Below, in pieces: positions 44,892-54,487 of a stretch of 64,000 nt of DNA (positions are counted from its first letter, which is position 1; the number at the start of each line of letters is the position of its first letter). The translations under genes and the position numbers were made by a program. Source of the DNA: Glutamicibacter arilaitensis Re117 (lineage in GTDB: Bacteria; Actinomycetota; Actinomycetes; Actinomycetales; Micrococcaceae). Where the stretch lies: contig NC_014550.1 of NCBI RefSeq assembly GCF_000197735.1, positions 2,480,001 to 2,544,000 on the forward strand. Direction: 5' to 3'. The notes below the pieces were generated by a model, which saw nothing but the letters and a program-made list of their open reading frames with translations, did not search any database and was not told the origin of the DNA.

Positions 44892-45995
44892 CTATTTCTT
44901 ACTTCCAGACGTAAGTCCCGTCCGGAACTCCACGACGTCGCCGTCCTTCATGATGTAGTCCTTGCCTTCAATACGGGCCTTGCCCGCAGACTTGGCATTA
45001 GCCACCGAACCGGCGGCAACCAGGTCTTCAAAGCCGATGACCTCGGCCTTAATGAAGCCACGCTGGAAGTCGGTGTGGATGACGCCGGCCGCCTCAGGCG
45101 CGGTGGCACCCTTTCGAACGGTCCAGGCGCGCGATTCCTTCGGACCAGCGGTCAGGTAGGTCTGCAGGCCCAGGGTGTCGAAGCCGACGCGGGCCAGCTT
45201 GTCCAGGCCGGACTCTTCGATGCCGGCGTCTTCCATCATTTCCTCGGCTTCGTCCTCTTCCAGCTCGGCGAGCTCGGACTCGAACTGGGCGTCCAGGAAG
45301 ATAGCCTCGGCTGGAGCAACCAGCGCGGAGAGCTTGGCCTGCATCTCGGCATCGGCCAGACCAGCCTCATCGGTGTTGAACACGTAGATGAATGGCTTGG
45401 TGGTCATCAGCTGCATCGGCGCCAGCTCTTCAAGGTCAACACCCTTGGTCTTCGCCGCGGCGAACAGGGTGATGCCCTCTTCGAGGATCTTCTGCGCTGC
45501 CAGCACTGCATCCAGGAAGGACTTCTCGATCTTCTTGGTGCGCAGTTCCTTCTCCAGGCGAGGCAGCTGGTTCTCGATGGTCTGCAGGTCAGCCAGGATC
45601 AGTTCGGTGGCGATGGTCTCGATGTCCGAAGCAGGGTCCACCTTGCCGTTCACGTGGATCACGTCATCGTTAACGAACGCACGGGTTACCTGGCAGATCG
45701 CATCCGCTTCGCGGATGGTGGCCAGGAACTTGTTGCCCAGGCCTTCACCTTCCGAAGCACCCTTGACGATGCCGGCGATATCCACGAAGGACACGGTCGC
45801 TGGCAAGATGCGCTCGGAACCGAAGATTCCGGCGAGCACCTTCAGGCGCGAGTCAGGCAACGGCACGACACCCACGTTAGGTTCAATGGTTGCGAACGGG
45901 TAGTTGGCTGCCAGCACCTGGGCACGGGTCAGCGCGTTGAACATGGTGGACTTGCCGACGTTGGGCAGTCCGACGATTCCGATAGTAAGAGCCAC
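44892..45995 (-). CDS. ychF: Redox-regulated ribosome-binding ATPase YchF
   Basis: 367 residues. G1 motif GIVGLPNVGKSTMFNALT, switch DIAGIVKGASEGEGLGNKFL, NxxE-type base motif FNTDEAG in place of NKxD (hence ATP preference), and the C-terminal TGS domain (AWTVRKGATAPEAAGVIHTDF) with the EGKDYIMKDGDVVEF end. GTG start. A TAGAAT box lies 8 nt upstream. Confidence 0.96.
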   Translation of the reverse strand: MALTIGIVGLPNVGKSTMFNALTRAQVLAANYPFATIEPNVGVVPLPDSRLKVLAGIFGSERILPATVSFVDIAGIVKGASEGEGLGNKFLATIREADAICQVTRAFVNDDVIHVNGKVDPASDIETIATELILADLQTIENQLPRLEKELRTKKIEKSFLDAVLAAQKILEEGITLFAAAKTKGVDLEELAPMQLMTTKPFIYVFNTDEAGLADAEMQAKLSALVAPAEAIFLDAQFESELAELEEDEAEEMMEDAGIEESGLDKLARVGFDTLGLQTYLTAGPKESRAWTVRKGATAPEAAGVIHTDFQRGFIKAEVIGFEDLVAAGSVANAKSAGKARIEGKDYIMKDGDVVEFRTGLTSGSKK

Positions 45996-46073
45996 GGGAG
46001 GAAATTCTACCTTTTACTAGTGATGAGCGCGCAATGGTGTACTGGCGCTTGAATTCTTATTGACAGATCAGGG

Positions 46074-47159
46074 CTATGGGCGGGCGTGCCCACCCAGGGC
46101 ACGTTCCTCGTCGCCAGCTTCCTTGAGCTTGCCGCGGATCTCCTTGGGCAGCGAGAAGATGATGTCTTCCTGCGCGGTGGTGACCTCGGAAACGTCGGTG
46201 AAGCCGTACTCTGCCAGCAGGGCTACCACTTCGCGGACCAGGACCTCTGGCACCGAAGCGCCGGAGGTCACGCCTACGGTGGAAACTCCCTCGAACCATG
46301 CCTCGTCCACCTCGTTGGCGAAGTCCACGCGGTAGGAAGCCTTGGCACCGTGATCCAGTGCCACCTCGACCAGGCGCACCGAGTTCGAGGAGTTGGCCGA
46401 GCCAACCACGATTACCAGATCCGACTGCGGCGCGATGGTCTTGATCGCAGCCTGGCGGTTGGTGGTCGCGTAGCAGATGTCATCGCTTGGCGGATCCTGC
46501 AGGTTCGGGAAGCGCTTGCGCAGACGGCGCACGGTTTCCATGGTCTCGTCCACGCTCAGTGTGGTCTGCGAGAGCCAGATCAGCTTGTCCGGGTTCTTCA
46601 CCTGGACGGTGTCGGCTTCTTCCGGGTTGTTCACGATGGTGGTGACTTCCGGGGCCTCGCCGTAGGTGCCTTCGACCTCTTCGTGGCCTTCGTGGCCGAT
46701 CAGCAGGATCTCATAGTCATTCTTGGCGAAGCGCACGGCTTCGCGGTGCACCTTGGTGACCAGCGGGCAGGTGGCATCGATGGTCTGCAGGTTGCGGTCC
46801 GCTGCGGACTGCACCACTGCTGGGGAGACGCCGTGGGCGGAGAAGACCACCAGTGCACCTTCGGGCACTTCCTCGTTTTCCTCAACGAAGATCGCGCCGC
46901 GGGACTCCAGCTCGGAGACCACGTGCAGGTTGTGCACGATCTGCTTGCGCACGTAGACCGGTGGGCCGTAGTGCTCCAGGGCCTTTTCAACAGCAACCAC
47001 CGCACGGTCCACTCCTGCGCAGTAGCCGCGAGGAGCAGCAAGCAAAACCTTGCGCTCGGTGACCGTCGGGGAGGCGGCAGCAATCTCGGCCGGGGTGCGC
47101 CGCACCCGCGGGATCCGAGGCATTGACAGCGAGACCGTAGTAGAAGTGGAAGTAGCCAT
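46074..47159 (-). CDS. ispH: 4-Hydroxy-3-methylbut-2-enyl diphosphate reductase IspH
   Basis: 361 residues. The three iron-sulfur ligand cysteines are in [13 protein letters not shown] (Cys47), [12 protein letters not shown] and [11 protein letters not shown]. It is the last enzyme of the non-mevalonate pathway and yields IPP and DMAPP. The N-terminal 35 residues are a low-complexity extension. TAGACT lies 6 nt before the ATG with no Shine-Dalgarno, indicating a leaderless mRNA. Divergent from xseA. Confidence 0.97.
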   Translation of the reverse strand: MATSTSTTVSLSMPRIPRVRRTPAEIAAASPTVTERKVLLAAPRGYCAGVDRAVVAVEKALEHYGPPVYVRKQIVHNLHVVSELESRGAIFVEENEEVPEGALVVFSAHGVSPAVVQSAADRNLQTIDATCPLVTKVHREAVRFAKNDYEILLIGHEGHEEVEGTYGEAPEVTTIVNNPEEADTVQVKNPDKLIWLSQTTLSVDETMETVRRLRKRFPNLQDPPSDDICYATTNRQAAIKTIAPQSDLVIVVGSANSSNSVRLVEVALDHGAKASYRVDFANEVDEAWFEGVSTVGVTSGASVPEVLVREVVALLAEYGFTDVSEVTTAQEDIIFSLPKEIRGKLKEAGDEERALGGHARP

Positions 47160-47165
47160 ACCTCT

Positions 47166-47171
47166 AGTCTA
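47166..47171 (-). promoter_or_regulatory. Probable -10 box, leaderless ispH
   Basis: TAGACT, then AGAGGT, then ATG 47159. Same 6-nt geometry as other starts in the window. Confidence 0.6.
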
Positions 47172-47364
47172 CGAAGTGCATGCAAGTTAGCGCATGCTCA
47201 TATGAGCTGAAGCACGCCCTATTCGCTGTGAGTTCTACCTCTGAGTAGGTTTCCTTGGAGCTAGAGCGAAGAAAAATACCTGATTCTGTCCGTTTGTTGG
47301 TGTAGCGTCACAAGTGCGCGAGATGCACAACGTCGCGTATCAACCAGCTTTTAAGGAGCGGCGA

Positions 47365-48627
47365 ATGGATTCGAACTCCCCTGCCAGTTTGCCGGCGACC
47401 GCCGGGCAGACCACCGCGGATAATCCTTGGCCGTTGCGTTTGCTTTCCGAGAAGCTGAAAATCCACATTGAGAACTCACCCGTGGTTTGGGTCGAAGGCC
47501 AGCTGCTCGAAGCCAATGTGCGCAATGGGCATGCCTATCTCACTCTGCGCGATGTGGACGCGGACTTCTCCTTCTCGGTCACCATCTGGGCCTCGACCAT
47601 GCGCAAGCTGGATTCCACCCCGCAGGTGGGCTCGCGGGTGGTTGCCCAGGTCAAACCGAGCTTCTACGCCAAGACCGGCAGATTGTCCTTGAATGCAAGC
47701 GACCTGCGTCCAGTTGGACTCGGCGAGCTTCTGGTGCGCCTTGAACGCCTGCGCCAGGCGTTGGGGGCAGAAGGCCTCTTCTCCCCTGAGCACAAGCGCC
47801 CGTTGCCGGTTCTTCCCCATCGTATTGGCCTGATTACCGGACGTGATTCGGACGCCGAAAAGGACGTGTTGCGCAACGCGACGCTGCGCTGGCCGTCAGT
47901 GCAATTCAAGGTCATCAATACCGCAGTCCAGGGCATGGATGCAGCCAACCAAGTGATCGCCGCCTTGCAGAAGCTGGATGCCGATCCGGAAATCGATGTC
48001 ATCGTCATCGCCCGCGGCGGTGGCGCCCTAGAGGATCTGCTGCCGTTTTCCAATGAAGATCTGGTGCGCGCGGTCTTTGCCGCCTCGACCCCGGTTGTCT
48101 CGGCTATTGGCCACGAGGCAGACCGCCCCATCTTGGATGACGTAGCTGATCTGCGTGCTTCTACACCGACCGACGCAGCCAAGCGAATCGTCCCGGATCT
48201 GAATGAAGAATTCGCTGGCCTGGAGATGGCGCGCAACCGGTTGGACCGCTCCATCAACAATTTGCTCCAGCGCGAGGCCCAGCTGCTCGCCTCGGTACGC
48301 GAACGCCCGGTGCTGTCCAATCCGCAGGTCATGGTCACCAGCCGTGCCGAAGATCTGGAACGCTGGAAGCAGCGTTCCACCGATTTGCTACGACACCGGG
48401 TGATGCGCGCCAGTGACGAAATCAGTCATCTGAAGAATCAGATGCGTGCACTGTCTCCGCAGCAAACCTTGGACCGTGGATACTCGGTGACCCAGCTTGA
48501 AGACGGAAGCATTGTGCGAGAAGCCGCCCAAGCTCCAGCTAAGAGCAAGCTGTTCATCCGTGTGGCTTCCGGCCAGCTGGTTGCACAGACCCTTGAATCA
48601 ATTCCCGCCGGCCAGAACGCCAACTAA
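47365..48627 (+). CDS. xseA: Exodeoxyribonuclease VII large subunit
   Basis: 420 residues. An N-terminal OB-fold (WPLRLLSEKLKIHIENSP, then VWVEGQLLEANVRNGHAYLTL) is followed by the catalytic domain HRIGLITGRDSDAEKDVLRN, IARGGGALEDLLPFSNEDLVRA and VSAIGHEADRPILDDVAD. A coiled-coil C-terminal part precedes the tail DRGYSVTQLEDG. AAGGAG lies 6 nt before ATG 47365. Forms exonuclease VII with the small subunit next to it. Confidence 0.96.
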   Translation: MDSNSPASLPATAGQTTADNPWPLRLLSEKLKIHIENSPVVWVEGQLLEANVRNGHAYLTLRDVDADFSFSVTIWASTMRKLDSTPQVGSRVVAQVKPSFYAKTGRLSLNASDLRPVGLGELLVRLERLRQALGAEGLFSPEHKRPLPVLPHRIGLITGRDSDAEKDVLRNATLRWPSVQFKVINTAVQGMDAANQVIAALQKLDADPEIDVIVIARGGGALEDLLPFSNEDLVRAVFAASTPVVSAIGHEADRPILDDVADLRASTPTDAAKRIVPDLNEEFAGLEMARNRLDRSINNLLQREAQLLASVRERPVLSNPQVMVTSRAEDLERWKQRSTDLLRHRVMRASDEISHLKNQMRALSPQQTLDRGYSVTQLEDGSIVREAAQAPAKSKLFIRVASGQLVAQTLESIPAGQNAN

Positions 48628-48655
48628 GCACGCCCATCACTGACCTGGAGTAATC

Positions 48656-48886
48656 ATGACTGCACAGATCCCTGAAGATATTGCCAAGCTTTCCTACGAG
48701 CAGGCTCGCGAAGAACTGCTGACCGTAGTGAACCAGCTGGAAACAGGTGGCGTGGCATTGGAAGCCTCGCTGGCCCTATGGGAACGCGGCGAAGCGCTGG
48801 CAGCTCACTGCGAGAACTGGCTCAACGGAGTCTCCCAGCGCCTGGAGCAGGCACGCGCCAATCACAACGAGGCCTCAGGCCAGTAG
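48656..48886 (+). CDS. xseB: Exodeoxyribonuclease VII small subunit
   Basis: 76 residues: [42 protein letters not shown] and LEQARA give the helical hairpin of XseB. 28 nt after xseA, with GGAG before the ATG. Confidence 0.96.
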   Translation: MTAQIPEDIAKLSYEQAREELLTVVNQLETGGVALEASLALWERGEALAAHCENWLNGVSQRLEQARANHNEASGQ

Positions 48887-48906
48887 TCATTGCACTTGGC
48901 TGCGAG

Positions 48907-49770
48907 CTATTTCGCAGCCTCCAGCCGCGCTTTCTCTTTCACTACATCAAAAGTGGCCTCGGGCCACTGGGGAGCGATGCGTTCAAGGGTGGCCAGCAAC
49001 AGTTCGGCAACGCACAACCGCGCCTTCCATTTCTGATCCGCCGGAACGATATTCCACGGTGCGCTCTGGTTGTCGGTACGGTTGATCGCGGTCTCATAGG
49101 CTGACTGGTAGCCGTCCCACAACAAACGGTCATCCACATCCCCGGGAGAGTATTTCCAATGCTTGTCGGTGCGTTCCAACCGCTCTGAGAGGCGTTCGTA
49201 CTGCTCTTCGCGGCTGATATGCAGCATCACCTTGATGGGGTGAATATTCTGCTCAATCAACTGTTTTTCAAAGTCGACAATCTTCCCGTATCTGGATTCA
49301 ATGACCTCTGGAGACGCGAAGCCCTTGACCTTGGCGACCAGCACATCTTCGTAGTGCGAGCGGTCAAAGACACCCACCAGTCCCCCGGCCGGCAATTCCT
49401 TGGTGATGCGCCAGAGGAAATCATGGGCGGCTTCTTCTTTATTCGGAGCTTTGAAAGCATGATGCTCCACGCCCTGCGGATCCAGCATGCCCAGCACGTG
49501 GCGGACAATGCCGCCCTTTCCGGCGGTATCCATTCCCTGCAATATCAGCAGGACCGCCGGGGCTTGGCCTCCGGAAACTGATGCGGCGAAAAGCTGTTCT
49601 TGCAGATCTGAAAGCAACGGCGCCAATTCTTCCAGGCGCTTCTCGGCCGCGTTCTTATCGCCGGGTGCGTCCTTGGGCCACCAGGCAGGGTTCTTGGTTG
49701 CCCTGTCAGAGAGTTTCAGCCCTGGCTCGGCACGCAGCGCTTGGATCAGGCTGGCAGGATAAGCGCTCAT
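48907..49770 (-). CDS. PPK2-family polyphosphate:nucleotide phosphotransferase
   Basis: 287 residues. Walker A is ILQGMDTAGKGGIVRHVLG (about 80), with the PPK2 motifs GVFDRSHYEDVLVAKV (Walker B-like, Asp-Arg) and HISREEQYERLSERLE. The lid is WKYSPGDVDDR. It phosphorylates AMP or ADP with polyphosphate, or the reverse. GGAG precedes the second of two adjacent start codons (49770). Confidence 0.93.
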   Translation of the reverse strand: MSAYPASLIQALRAEPGLKLSDRATKNPAWWPKDAPGDKNAAEKRLEELAPLLSDLQEQLFAASVSGGQAPAVLLILQGMDTAGKGGIVRHVLGMLDPQGVEHHAFKAPNKEEAAHDFLWRITKELPAGGLVGVFDRSHYEDVLVAKVKGFASPEVIESRYGKIVDFEKQLIEQNIHPIKVMLHISREEQYERLSERLERTDKHWKYSPGDVDDRLLWDGYQSAYETAINRTDNQSAPWNIVPADQKWKARLCVAELLLATLERIAPQWPEATFDVVKEKARLEAAK

Positions 49771-50001
49771 CAAAAACTCCTCAAGCGTTGTTCAAGGTCA
49801 TGCTCTACGTAGTTGCCAGCCTACTGTCCCAGCTAACCCCTGAGAAGAGGGCTCGCACTGCTGCGCAGGAAGAATCGTACTTGTTGTTCCCTAAGGAATT
49901 CGCGTCTTCAGAACCACGGATCGTTATGGAGCTGTCTAGGTGGATCTCGGCCTGGTAGCACTCCAACACCGCTGGATTATTACTGGTCTTTCAACACAAA
50001 A

Positions 50002-50035
50002 CCGGCCCGGAATCAACCTAATGATTCCGGGCCGG
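50002..50035. terminator. Terminator between the PPK2 promoter region and the aminotransferase gene
   Basis: Hairpin CCGGCCCGGAATCA / TGATTCCGGGCCGG, 6-nt loop, 17 nt beyond the alaT-like stop on the minus strand. T-run weak. Confidence 0.8.
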
Positions 50036-50051
50036 CAAAGCAGCGTGTGGC

Positions 50052-51272
50052 TTAGGCGCGGGCGCGCCAGTCCGCCAGGAACTGTCCAATGCGTCCTACC
50101 GCGTCGGTCAAGTCCCGCACATTGGGCAAGGTGACCAGACGGAAGTGGTCTGGACGGACCCAGTTGAAGGCGGTGCCCTGGGAAATCAGGATCTTCTGGG
50201 CCTTGAGCAGTTCCAACGCGAAGGTCTCGTCGTTGTGGATCGGGTAGACCTCGGGGTCGAGCTTCGGGAACATGTACAGCGCGCCCTTGGCCTTTTGCAC
50301 GCTCACGCCGGGAATGGCGGTCAGCAGGTTGTAGGCAGCATCGCGCTGCTCCAGCAGGCGTCCGCCTGGCAGGATCAGGTCATTGATCGACTGGTAGCCG
50401 CCCAGAGCGGTCTGGATGGCGTGCTGGCCGGGAACATTGGCGCACAGGCGCATGTTGGTCAGCAGGTTGATGCCCTCGATGTAGTCCTTCGCCTGGTGCT
50501 TCGGGCCGGAGATGGCCATCCAGCCGGAGCGGAAGCCGCACACGCGGTAGGCCTTGGAGAGTCCCGAGAAGGTCAGGATCAGCACGTCATCGGCCAGTGA
50601 TGCGGTGTTGATGTGCTCTGCATCTTCGTAGAGGATCTTTTCGTAGATCTCGTCGGAGAAGACAATCAGGTTGTGCTTGCGGGCAAGCTCCAGGATCCCT
50701 TCCAGAGTCTGCTTCGGGTACACCGCACCGGTGGGGTTGTTCGGGTTGATCAGAACGATGCCCTTGGTGCGATCGGTGATCTTGGCTGCCATATCCTCAA
50801 GATCTGGCAGCCAACCCTCTTCTTCGGTGTTCAGGTAGTGCACCGGAGTGCCGCCAGCCAGCGACACCGAGGCGGTCCACAGCGGGTAGTCCGGGGCAGG
50901 GATCAGGATCTCGTCGCCGTTGTTCAGCAGGGCGTTCAGCGAGAGGGTGATCAGCTCGGACACGCCATTGCCCAGGTAAACGTCATCCACGCCAATGGTC
51001 TGGATGCCGCGGGTCTGGTAGTACTGCGAGACGGCGGTGCGTGCCGAGAGGATGCCGCGGGAGTCGGAATAGCCCTGGGCGTTTGGCAGGTTGCGAATCA
51101 TGTCAACGAGCACCGCGTCTGGCGCCTCGAAGCCGAACGGCGCGGGATTGCCGATATTCAGCTTCAGGATGCGATGTCCTTCAGATTCCATGCGCTGGGC
51201 GTGCTCTAGCAGCGGGCCGCGGATGTCATAGAGGACGTTGTGCAGTTTCGTTGATTGTTTGAATTCTGCCAT
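50052..51272 (-). CDS. alaA: Alanine-synthesising/PLP-dependent aminotransferase (AlaA/AlaT type)
   Basis: 406 residues. Start MAEFKQSTKLHNVLYDIRGP and AQRMESEGHRILKLNIGNPA are AlaA signatures. The PLP Lys lies in LTFSGLSKAYRVCGFRSGWM; NPNNPTGAVYPKQ binds the phosphate. It converts pyruvate plus glutamate to alanine plus 2-oxoglutarate. Symbol by family resemblance; aspartate aminotransferase activity is not excluded. Monocistronic. Confidence 0.9.
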   Translation of the reverse strand: MAEFKQSTKLHNVLYDIRGPLLEHAQRMESEGHRILKLNIGNPAPFGFEAPDAVLVDMIRNLPNAQGYSDSRGILSARTAVSQYYQTRGIQTIGVDDVYLGNGVSELITLSLNALLNNGDEILIPAPDYPLWTASVSLAGGTPVHYLNTEEEGWLPDLEDMAAKITDRTKGIVLINPNNPTGAVYPKQTLEGILELARKHNLIVFSDEIYEKILYEDAEHINTASLADDVLILTFSGLSKAYRVCGFRSGWMAISGPKHQAKDYIEGINLLTNMRLCANVPGQHAIQTALGGYQSINDLILPGGRLLEQRDAAYNLLTAIPGVSVQKAKGALYMFPKLDPEVYPIHNDETFALELLKAQKILISQGTAFNWVRPDHFRLVTLPNVRDLTDAVGRIGQFLADWRARA

Positions 51273-51364
51273 GATTACACTTTCTCACGTCAGGTGCGAT
51301 CGACACACCTTATTACTCGGCCGCTATGGGCAACGGCCGAAATCTTGGGAGAGCCGGCTTCAGC

Positions 51365-52270
51365 CTACTCTTCGATGATCCATTCCCAGCGGGTTGCCCC
51401 TTCCGCTGGGCTCAGCGGATCTGCATTGCCAACCATGCGCTTGAGGTCCACCAGGGACTGCTGGGATAACTCGCCGGTGATCTTGTCCACGGCGGCACGA
51501 GTCTTGTCATCCACGTCGGCATCGGCCAGCACCATGTAGGGCTGGGCGTTGAAGAAGGCGGCGGTGCCCGGAACACTGTAGAAGCCTTCATCGGAGATCA
51601 CCGGATCAGCTGAGCTGAGCACCACTGCGCTATCGACCGAGGTACGCAGCTTGGCTGCCAAGTCTTCCGGCTTTGATTCTGAGATCTGGGGCTTCTGGCA
51701 GCCAGCTTCCTGAAGCGATGCATGCAGGGTGGCCGCACTGGCTTCATCACTGATGAATTTGAGGTCTTCGCAGGCCGCAATCAGGGTTTCAAGCGAATCC
51801 ACCTTGTGCAAGGTCGCCTGGGCCTGGCTCATGGCCAAGAGCATCCCGGCATCAGCCTCGCTCAGCGCCAGCGCAGTGACCTTCTGGTCGCCCTCATTGA
51901 TGGCATCGCGCAGGTTCTTGGCTTCCTCGGCACTGAGCTTCTGGTCTTCACCGGTGATGGCAGCAGGATCTGCAGCCAATGACAGAGCCTTGCCTGCTTG
52001 GTCTACTGCCAAATCGGCTTGCCCTTCAATGACCTGCGCGTACGGGTTGCCGGTGGGCTTGTTCAGCTTCACCTGGTGGCCCTCGGCCTTCAGCGCGTCG
52101 GCATAGACCTGCGCCAGAGCCTGATCGGCTGGCTGCGAGCCGACTGCGATCTTCAAGGTGATCTCTTGGCTTGGCTCTGCGATGGGCGCTGCTTCCGTAG
52201 TGCAAGCAGACAAGGTGAGCATCAAGGTTGCGCTGAGCGCGCCAAGGGTAAGTGTGTTTCGCAAGTTCAT
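51365..52270 (-). CDS. Substrate-binding lipoprotein (OpuAC/quaternary-amine type), orphan
   Basis: 301 residues from ATG 52270; TAGAAT lies 10 nt upstream and a lipobox LMLTLSACTT follows a short signal peptide. The mature protein has a periplasmic-binding-protein II layout: LKIAVGSQPADQALAQVYADA, LAVDQAGKAL, YMVLADADVDD. No permease or ATPase gene is next to it. The fold is closest to glycine-betaine/osmoprotectant binders. Ligand not predictable. Confidence 0.75.
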   Translation of the reverse strand: MNLRNTLTLGALSATLMLTLSACTTEAAPIAEPSQEITLKIAVGSQPADQALAQVYADALKAEGHQVKLNKPTGNPYAQVIEGQADLAVDQAGKALSLAADPAAITGEDQKLSAEEAKNLRDAINEGDQKVTALALSEADAGMLLAMSQAQATLHKVDSLETLIAACEDLKFISDEASAATLHASLQEAGCQKPQISESKPEDLAAKLRTSVDSAVVLSSADPVISDEGFYSVPGTAAFFNAQPYMVLADADVDDKTRAAVDKITGELSQQSLVDLKRMVGNADPLSPAEGATRWEWIIEE

Positions 52271-52310
52271 GTCCCTATTGATTCTAGGGCAGTTCACTGG
52301 CGTTCTGCCG

Positions 52311-52782
52311 TTACTTGCCTGGTGCGGTCAGTCGCAAAATGCTCTCTACGCGCTCAATGCAGTTCAATTTGGCAATCTCTTCACGGGTGAACCAGGCAGC
52401 CTGGCTGGTAGAACCGTTGACCTCATGGCGCAGTTCTCCCCCCGGTCAGTTTGGCCCGGTAGGTCACTGCCACGGTCTGCATGGGATGTCCTTCTCCGGA
52501 GTAGCGCTTGGAACCGGGAATGACTCCGGTGGTTACGTCCAAGAGCTTCAAATCATCCACCGCGTAGCCGGTCTCTTCATAGACCTCGCGGCGGGCGCCT
52601 TCTTCGATAGGCTCGCCCAGATCGATTCCGCCACCGGGCAAGGACCAGCGCGGGGTGAAGCGCGGATCCCGATGACGCATGTCCCAAAGCGTGAGCAGTA
52701 CTTTTCCTTCATTTTCTACCAAGCAATAGGCTGCCAGCCTGGTATCGAAGGATTCACCGGTATGCTCTGAACGACGTGTCAT
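52311..52782 (-). pseudogene. NUDIX hydrolase with one-base frameshift in a six-C tract
   Basis: The frame from ATG 52782 holds a complete Nudix box, GGGIDLGEPIEEGARREVYEETGY, and runs to a stop at 52423-52425 after 119 residues. Reading across the CCCCCC run at 52438-52443 with one base fewer restores GGELRHEVNGSTSQAAWFTR and EEIAKLNCIERVESILRLTA to a stop at 52311, giving a normal 156-residue hydrolase. The shift is either a real mutation, a contingency tract or an assembly error. Confidence 0.85.
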
Positions 52783-52788
52783 ATCCCC

Positions 52789-52794
52789 AATATA
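52789..52794 (-). promoter_or_regulatory. Probable -10 box, leaderless NUDIX gene
   Basis: TATATT, then GGGGAT, then ATG 52782. Confidence 0.6.
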
Positions 52795-52894
52795 TCGGTT
52801 TGTTCACCGTTTATTTGCTCGCACGCGAACGGCATAGCGCGATTTTTCTTCCAAAGATCCCACTGATGCTCTCCGAATATGATGAAATATTCTT

Positions 52895-53401
52895 ATGGCC
52901 CAGCAATCAGAGCTTTCATCAAACGTCGATCTGGACGAAATCGATCGAATCATCATCGACGAATTAGTCTCCAATGCGCGCATCTCCAATGCCACGCTCG
53001 CCCAACGTGCAGGCATCGCACCGTCCACTGCCCTCTTGCGCACCCGTTCACTTGTCGAGCGCGGAATCCTCACCGGCTACCATGCCGAGGTTTCATTGGG
53101 CGCCGTTGGACGCACCGTGCAGGCCCTGATTTCGGTCAAGCTGCGTGCCCACGACCGCGAGAAGATCGATACCTTCGTGCAGCGCATTCCGCAGCTGCCA
53201 GAAGTATTGTCCATGTTCCACGTTTCCGGTGGCACCGACTACCTGCTGCATATCGCAGTTGGTTCCACCGACGCATTGCGCGACTGGGTGCTGGATTACC
53301 TTGCCACCGACGAGTCGGTAGGCCACACCGAAACCACCTTGGTCTTTGCACACCATCTTGGCAACCGCGGCCCGCTGCCGTTCGATGACATGATCAGCTA
53401 A
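52895..53401 (+). CDS. Lrp/AsnC family transcriptional regulator
   Basis: 168 residues. The N-terminal HTH is LDEIDRIIIDELVSNARISN with ATLAQRAGIAPSTALLRTRSL. The C-terminal RAM domain is seen in ALISVKLRAHDREKIDTFVQ and PEVLSMFHVSGGTDYLLHIAV. It forms octamers and senses an amino acid. It is divergent from the NUDIX gene and 1.6 kb from the aminotransferase; amino-acid control is likely but the target is unknown. Confidence 0.93.
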   Translation: MAQQSELSSNVDLDEIDRIIIDELVSNARISNATLAQRAGIAPSTALLRTRSLVERGILTGYHAEVSLGAVGRTVQALISVKLRAHDREKIDTFVQRIPQLPEVLSMFHVSGGTDYLLHIAVGSTDALRDWVLDYLATDESVGHTETTLVFAHHLGNRGPLPFDDMIS

Positions 53402-53420
53402 TCGTGCTCCAAAAAACTCG

Positions 53421-53451
53421 TGGCCCGGATCCTTGAAAAGGATCCGGGCCA
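53421..53451. terminator. Bidirectional terminator after the Lrp gene
   Basis: Stem TGGCCCGGATCC / GGATCCGGGCCA, 7-nt loop, with A-run before it and T-run after. Shared by the convergent gene ending at 53474. Confidence 0.88.
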
Positions 53452-53473
53452 CAAGTCTTTGTACGTGAAATTC

Positions 53474-54307
53474 TTAGGCGCGGCGGCGCTGCATCACTGC
53501 ATCCAGATTCAAGCGAGGCTTGGTGCCTGCGGTAACCACGGGTTCTGCTTCTGGAGCAACGGTTGCAGCCGGAACGCTTTCCTTGGCTGCTGGGGCACTC
53601 TCGGAACGCTTGGCAGCAACCGATGCGACTGCTGCACGATCTTCAGCCGAAACCTCGGTGGCCAAGCGCTTGGCATCCTCCGAAGCCTTCAAGCTGATCT
53701 GCTTGCTAGGACGCAATGGTTCCTGCACTGGCAGAGCCGGCTTGTGGTTGGTCTTGGCACCCTGCTCAGCAGCTGCCTGCGCGGTCTTGGCGATACGCTC
53801 GCTGGCTTCCACGTAGGTTGGCTTTGGCACGCGGGTTGGTTCCCAGGTGACTGGCTGCTTGACTCCGCCATGGCCGTGGGCCACGCGAAGTGCTTCGGCA
53901 CGCAATTCTTCGGCAGTGATTGCCGGAGCACGGCGGGAAGAACCCGGACGAGCGTCGAAGACCTCATCATCTTCACGCTTGCGCGAGATGACCTGGTTGG
54001 CGGCGTCGTCAAAGGCCGGAGTCTGCAGTGCCTGCTGGCGGGTAGCTTCAAGATGCTCAAGCAGCTTGCGGTTACGGTCGCGTACAGCCAGGCCACGCAG
54101 GGTGGCGAAGGAAGCAACGGCAACGAGTGCAAATAGTCCAACGGTTCCGAAGGTCAAAGCAGTGAAGGGAGCCAGGACCAGGCCGACTACGGTTGCGATA
54201 ACAGCCAAGGCGCCAACGAGCGCGACTGACAAACGGCCATAGCGCACACGAATCTTGAGTTTGGCCGCAGCGCTTTCCTGCGCAACGCTCTGTGACGTGC
54301 CAGCCAT
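53474..54307 (-). CDS. Two-helix membrane protein with long charged tail, unknown
   Basis: 277 residues. Two adjacent membrane helices (about 27-48 and 52-74) are followed by a 200-residue soluble tail rich in Ala, Glu, Lys and Pro, with segments like AITAEELRAEALRVAHGHGG and KPRLNLDAVMQRRRA at the end. I do not recognise a domain. It is typical of actinobacterial envelope or divisome-associated proteins. GGAGG precedes the ATG. Confidence 0.65.
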   Translation of the reverse strand: MAGTSQSVAQESAAAKLKIRVRYGRLSVALVGALAVIATVVGLVLAPFTALTFGTVGLFALVAVASFATLRGLAVRDRNRKLLEHLEATRQQALQTPAFDDAANQVISRKREDDEVFDARPGSSRRAPAITAEELRAEALRVAHGHGGVKQPVTWEPTRVPKPTYVEASERIAKTAQAAAEQGAKTNHKPALPVQEPLRPSKQISLKASEDAKRLATEVSAEDRAAVASVAAKRSESAPAAKESVPAATVAPEAEPVVTAGTKPRLNLDAVMQRRRA

Positions 54308-54487
54308 GTGGGTCCTCCATCACCGATTGGGTCGGTCAAATCCTTATGGAACTAAATACGGTTCCTTCGAATCAACACTATGCAACCTTGGCGGCGGGCT
54401 CACGCACATCTCATGGCGTGTCCGCAAGTTTTCAATCCAGTTCTCTCATATCAGAGCTTGATTGATCGATTCGGGTCGGAATCAGCC

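Noticed and set aside
45075..46052. Long frame opposite ychF
   Set aside because: YchF motifs occupy the minus strand; no Shine-Dalgarno or domain on the plus strand.
49774..50001. Possible small gene in the gap before the aminotransferase terminator (ATG near 49800)
   Set aside because: No Shine-Dalgarno or -10 box and no protein-like features; likely 5' region of the PPK2 gene.
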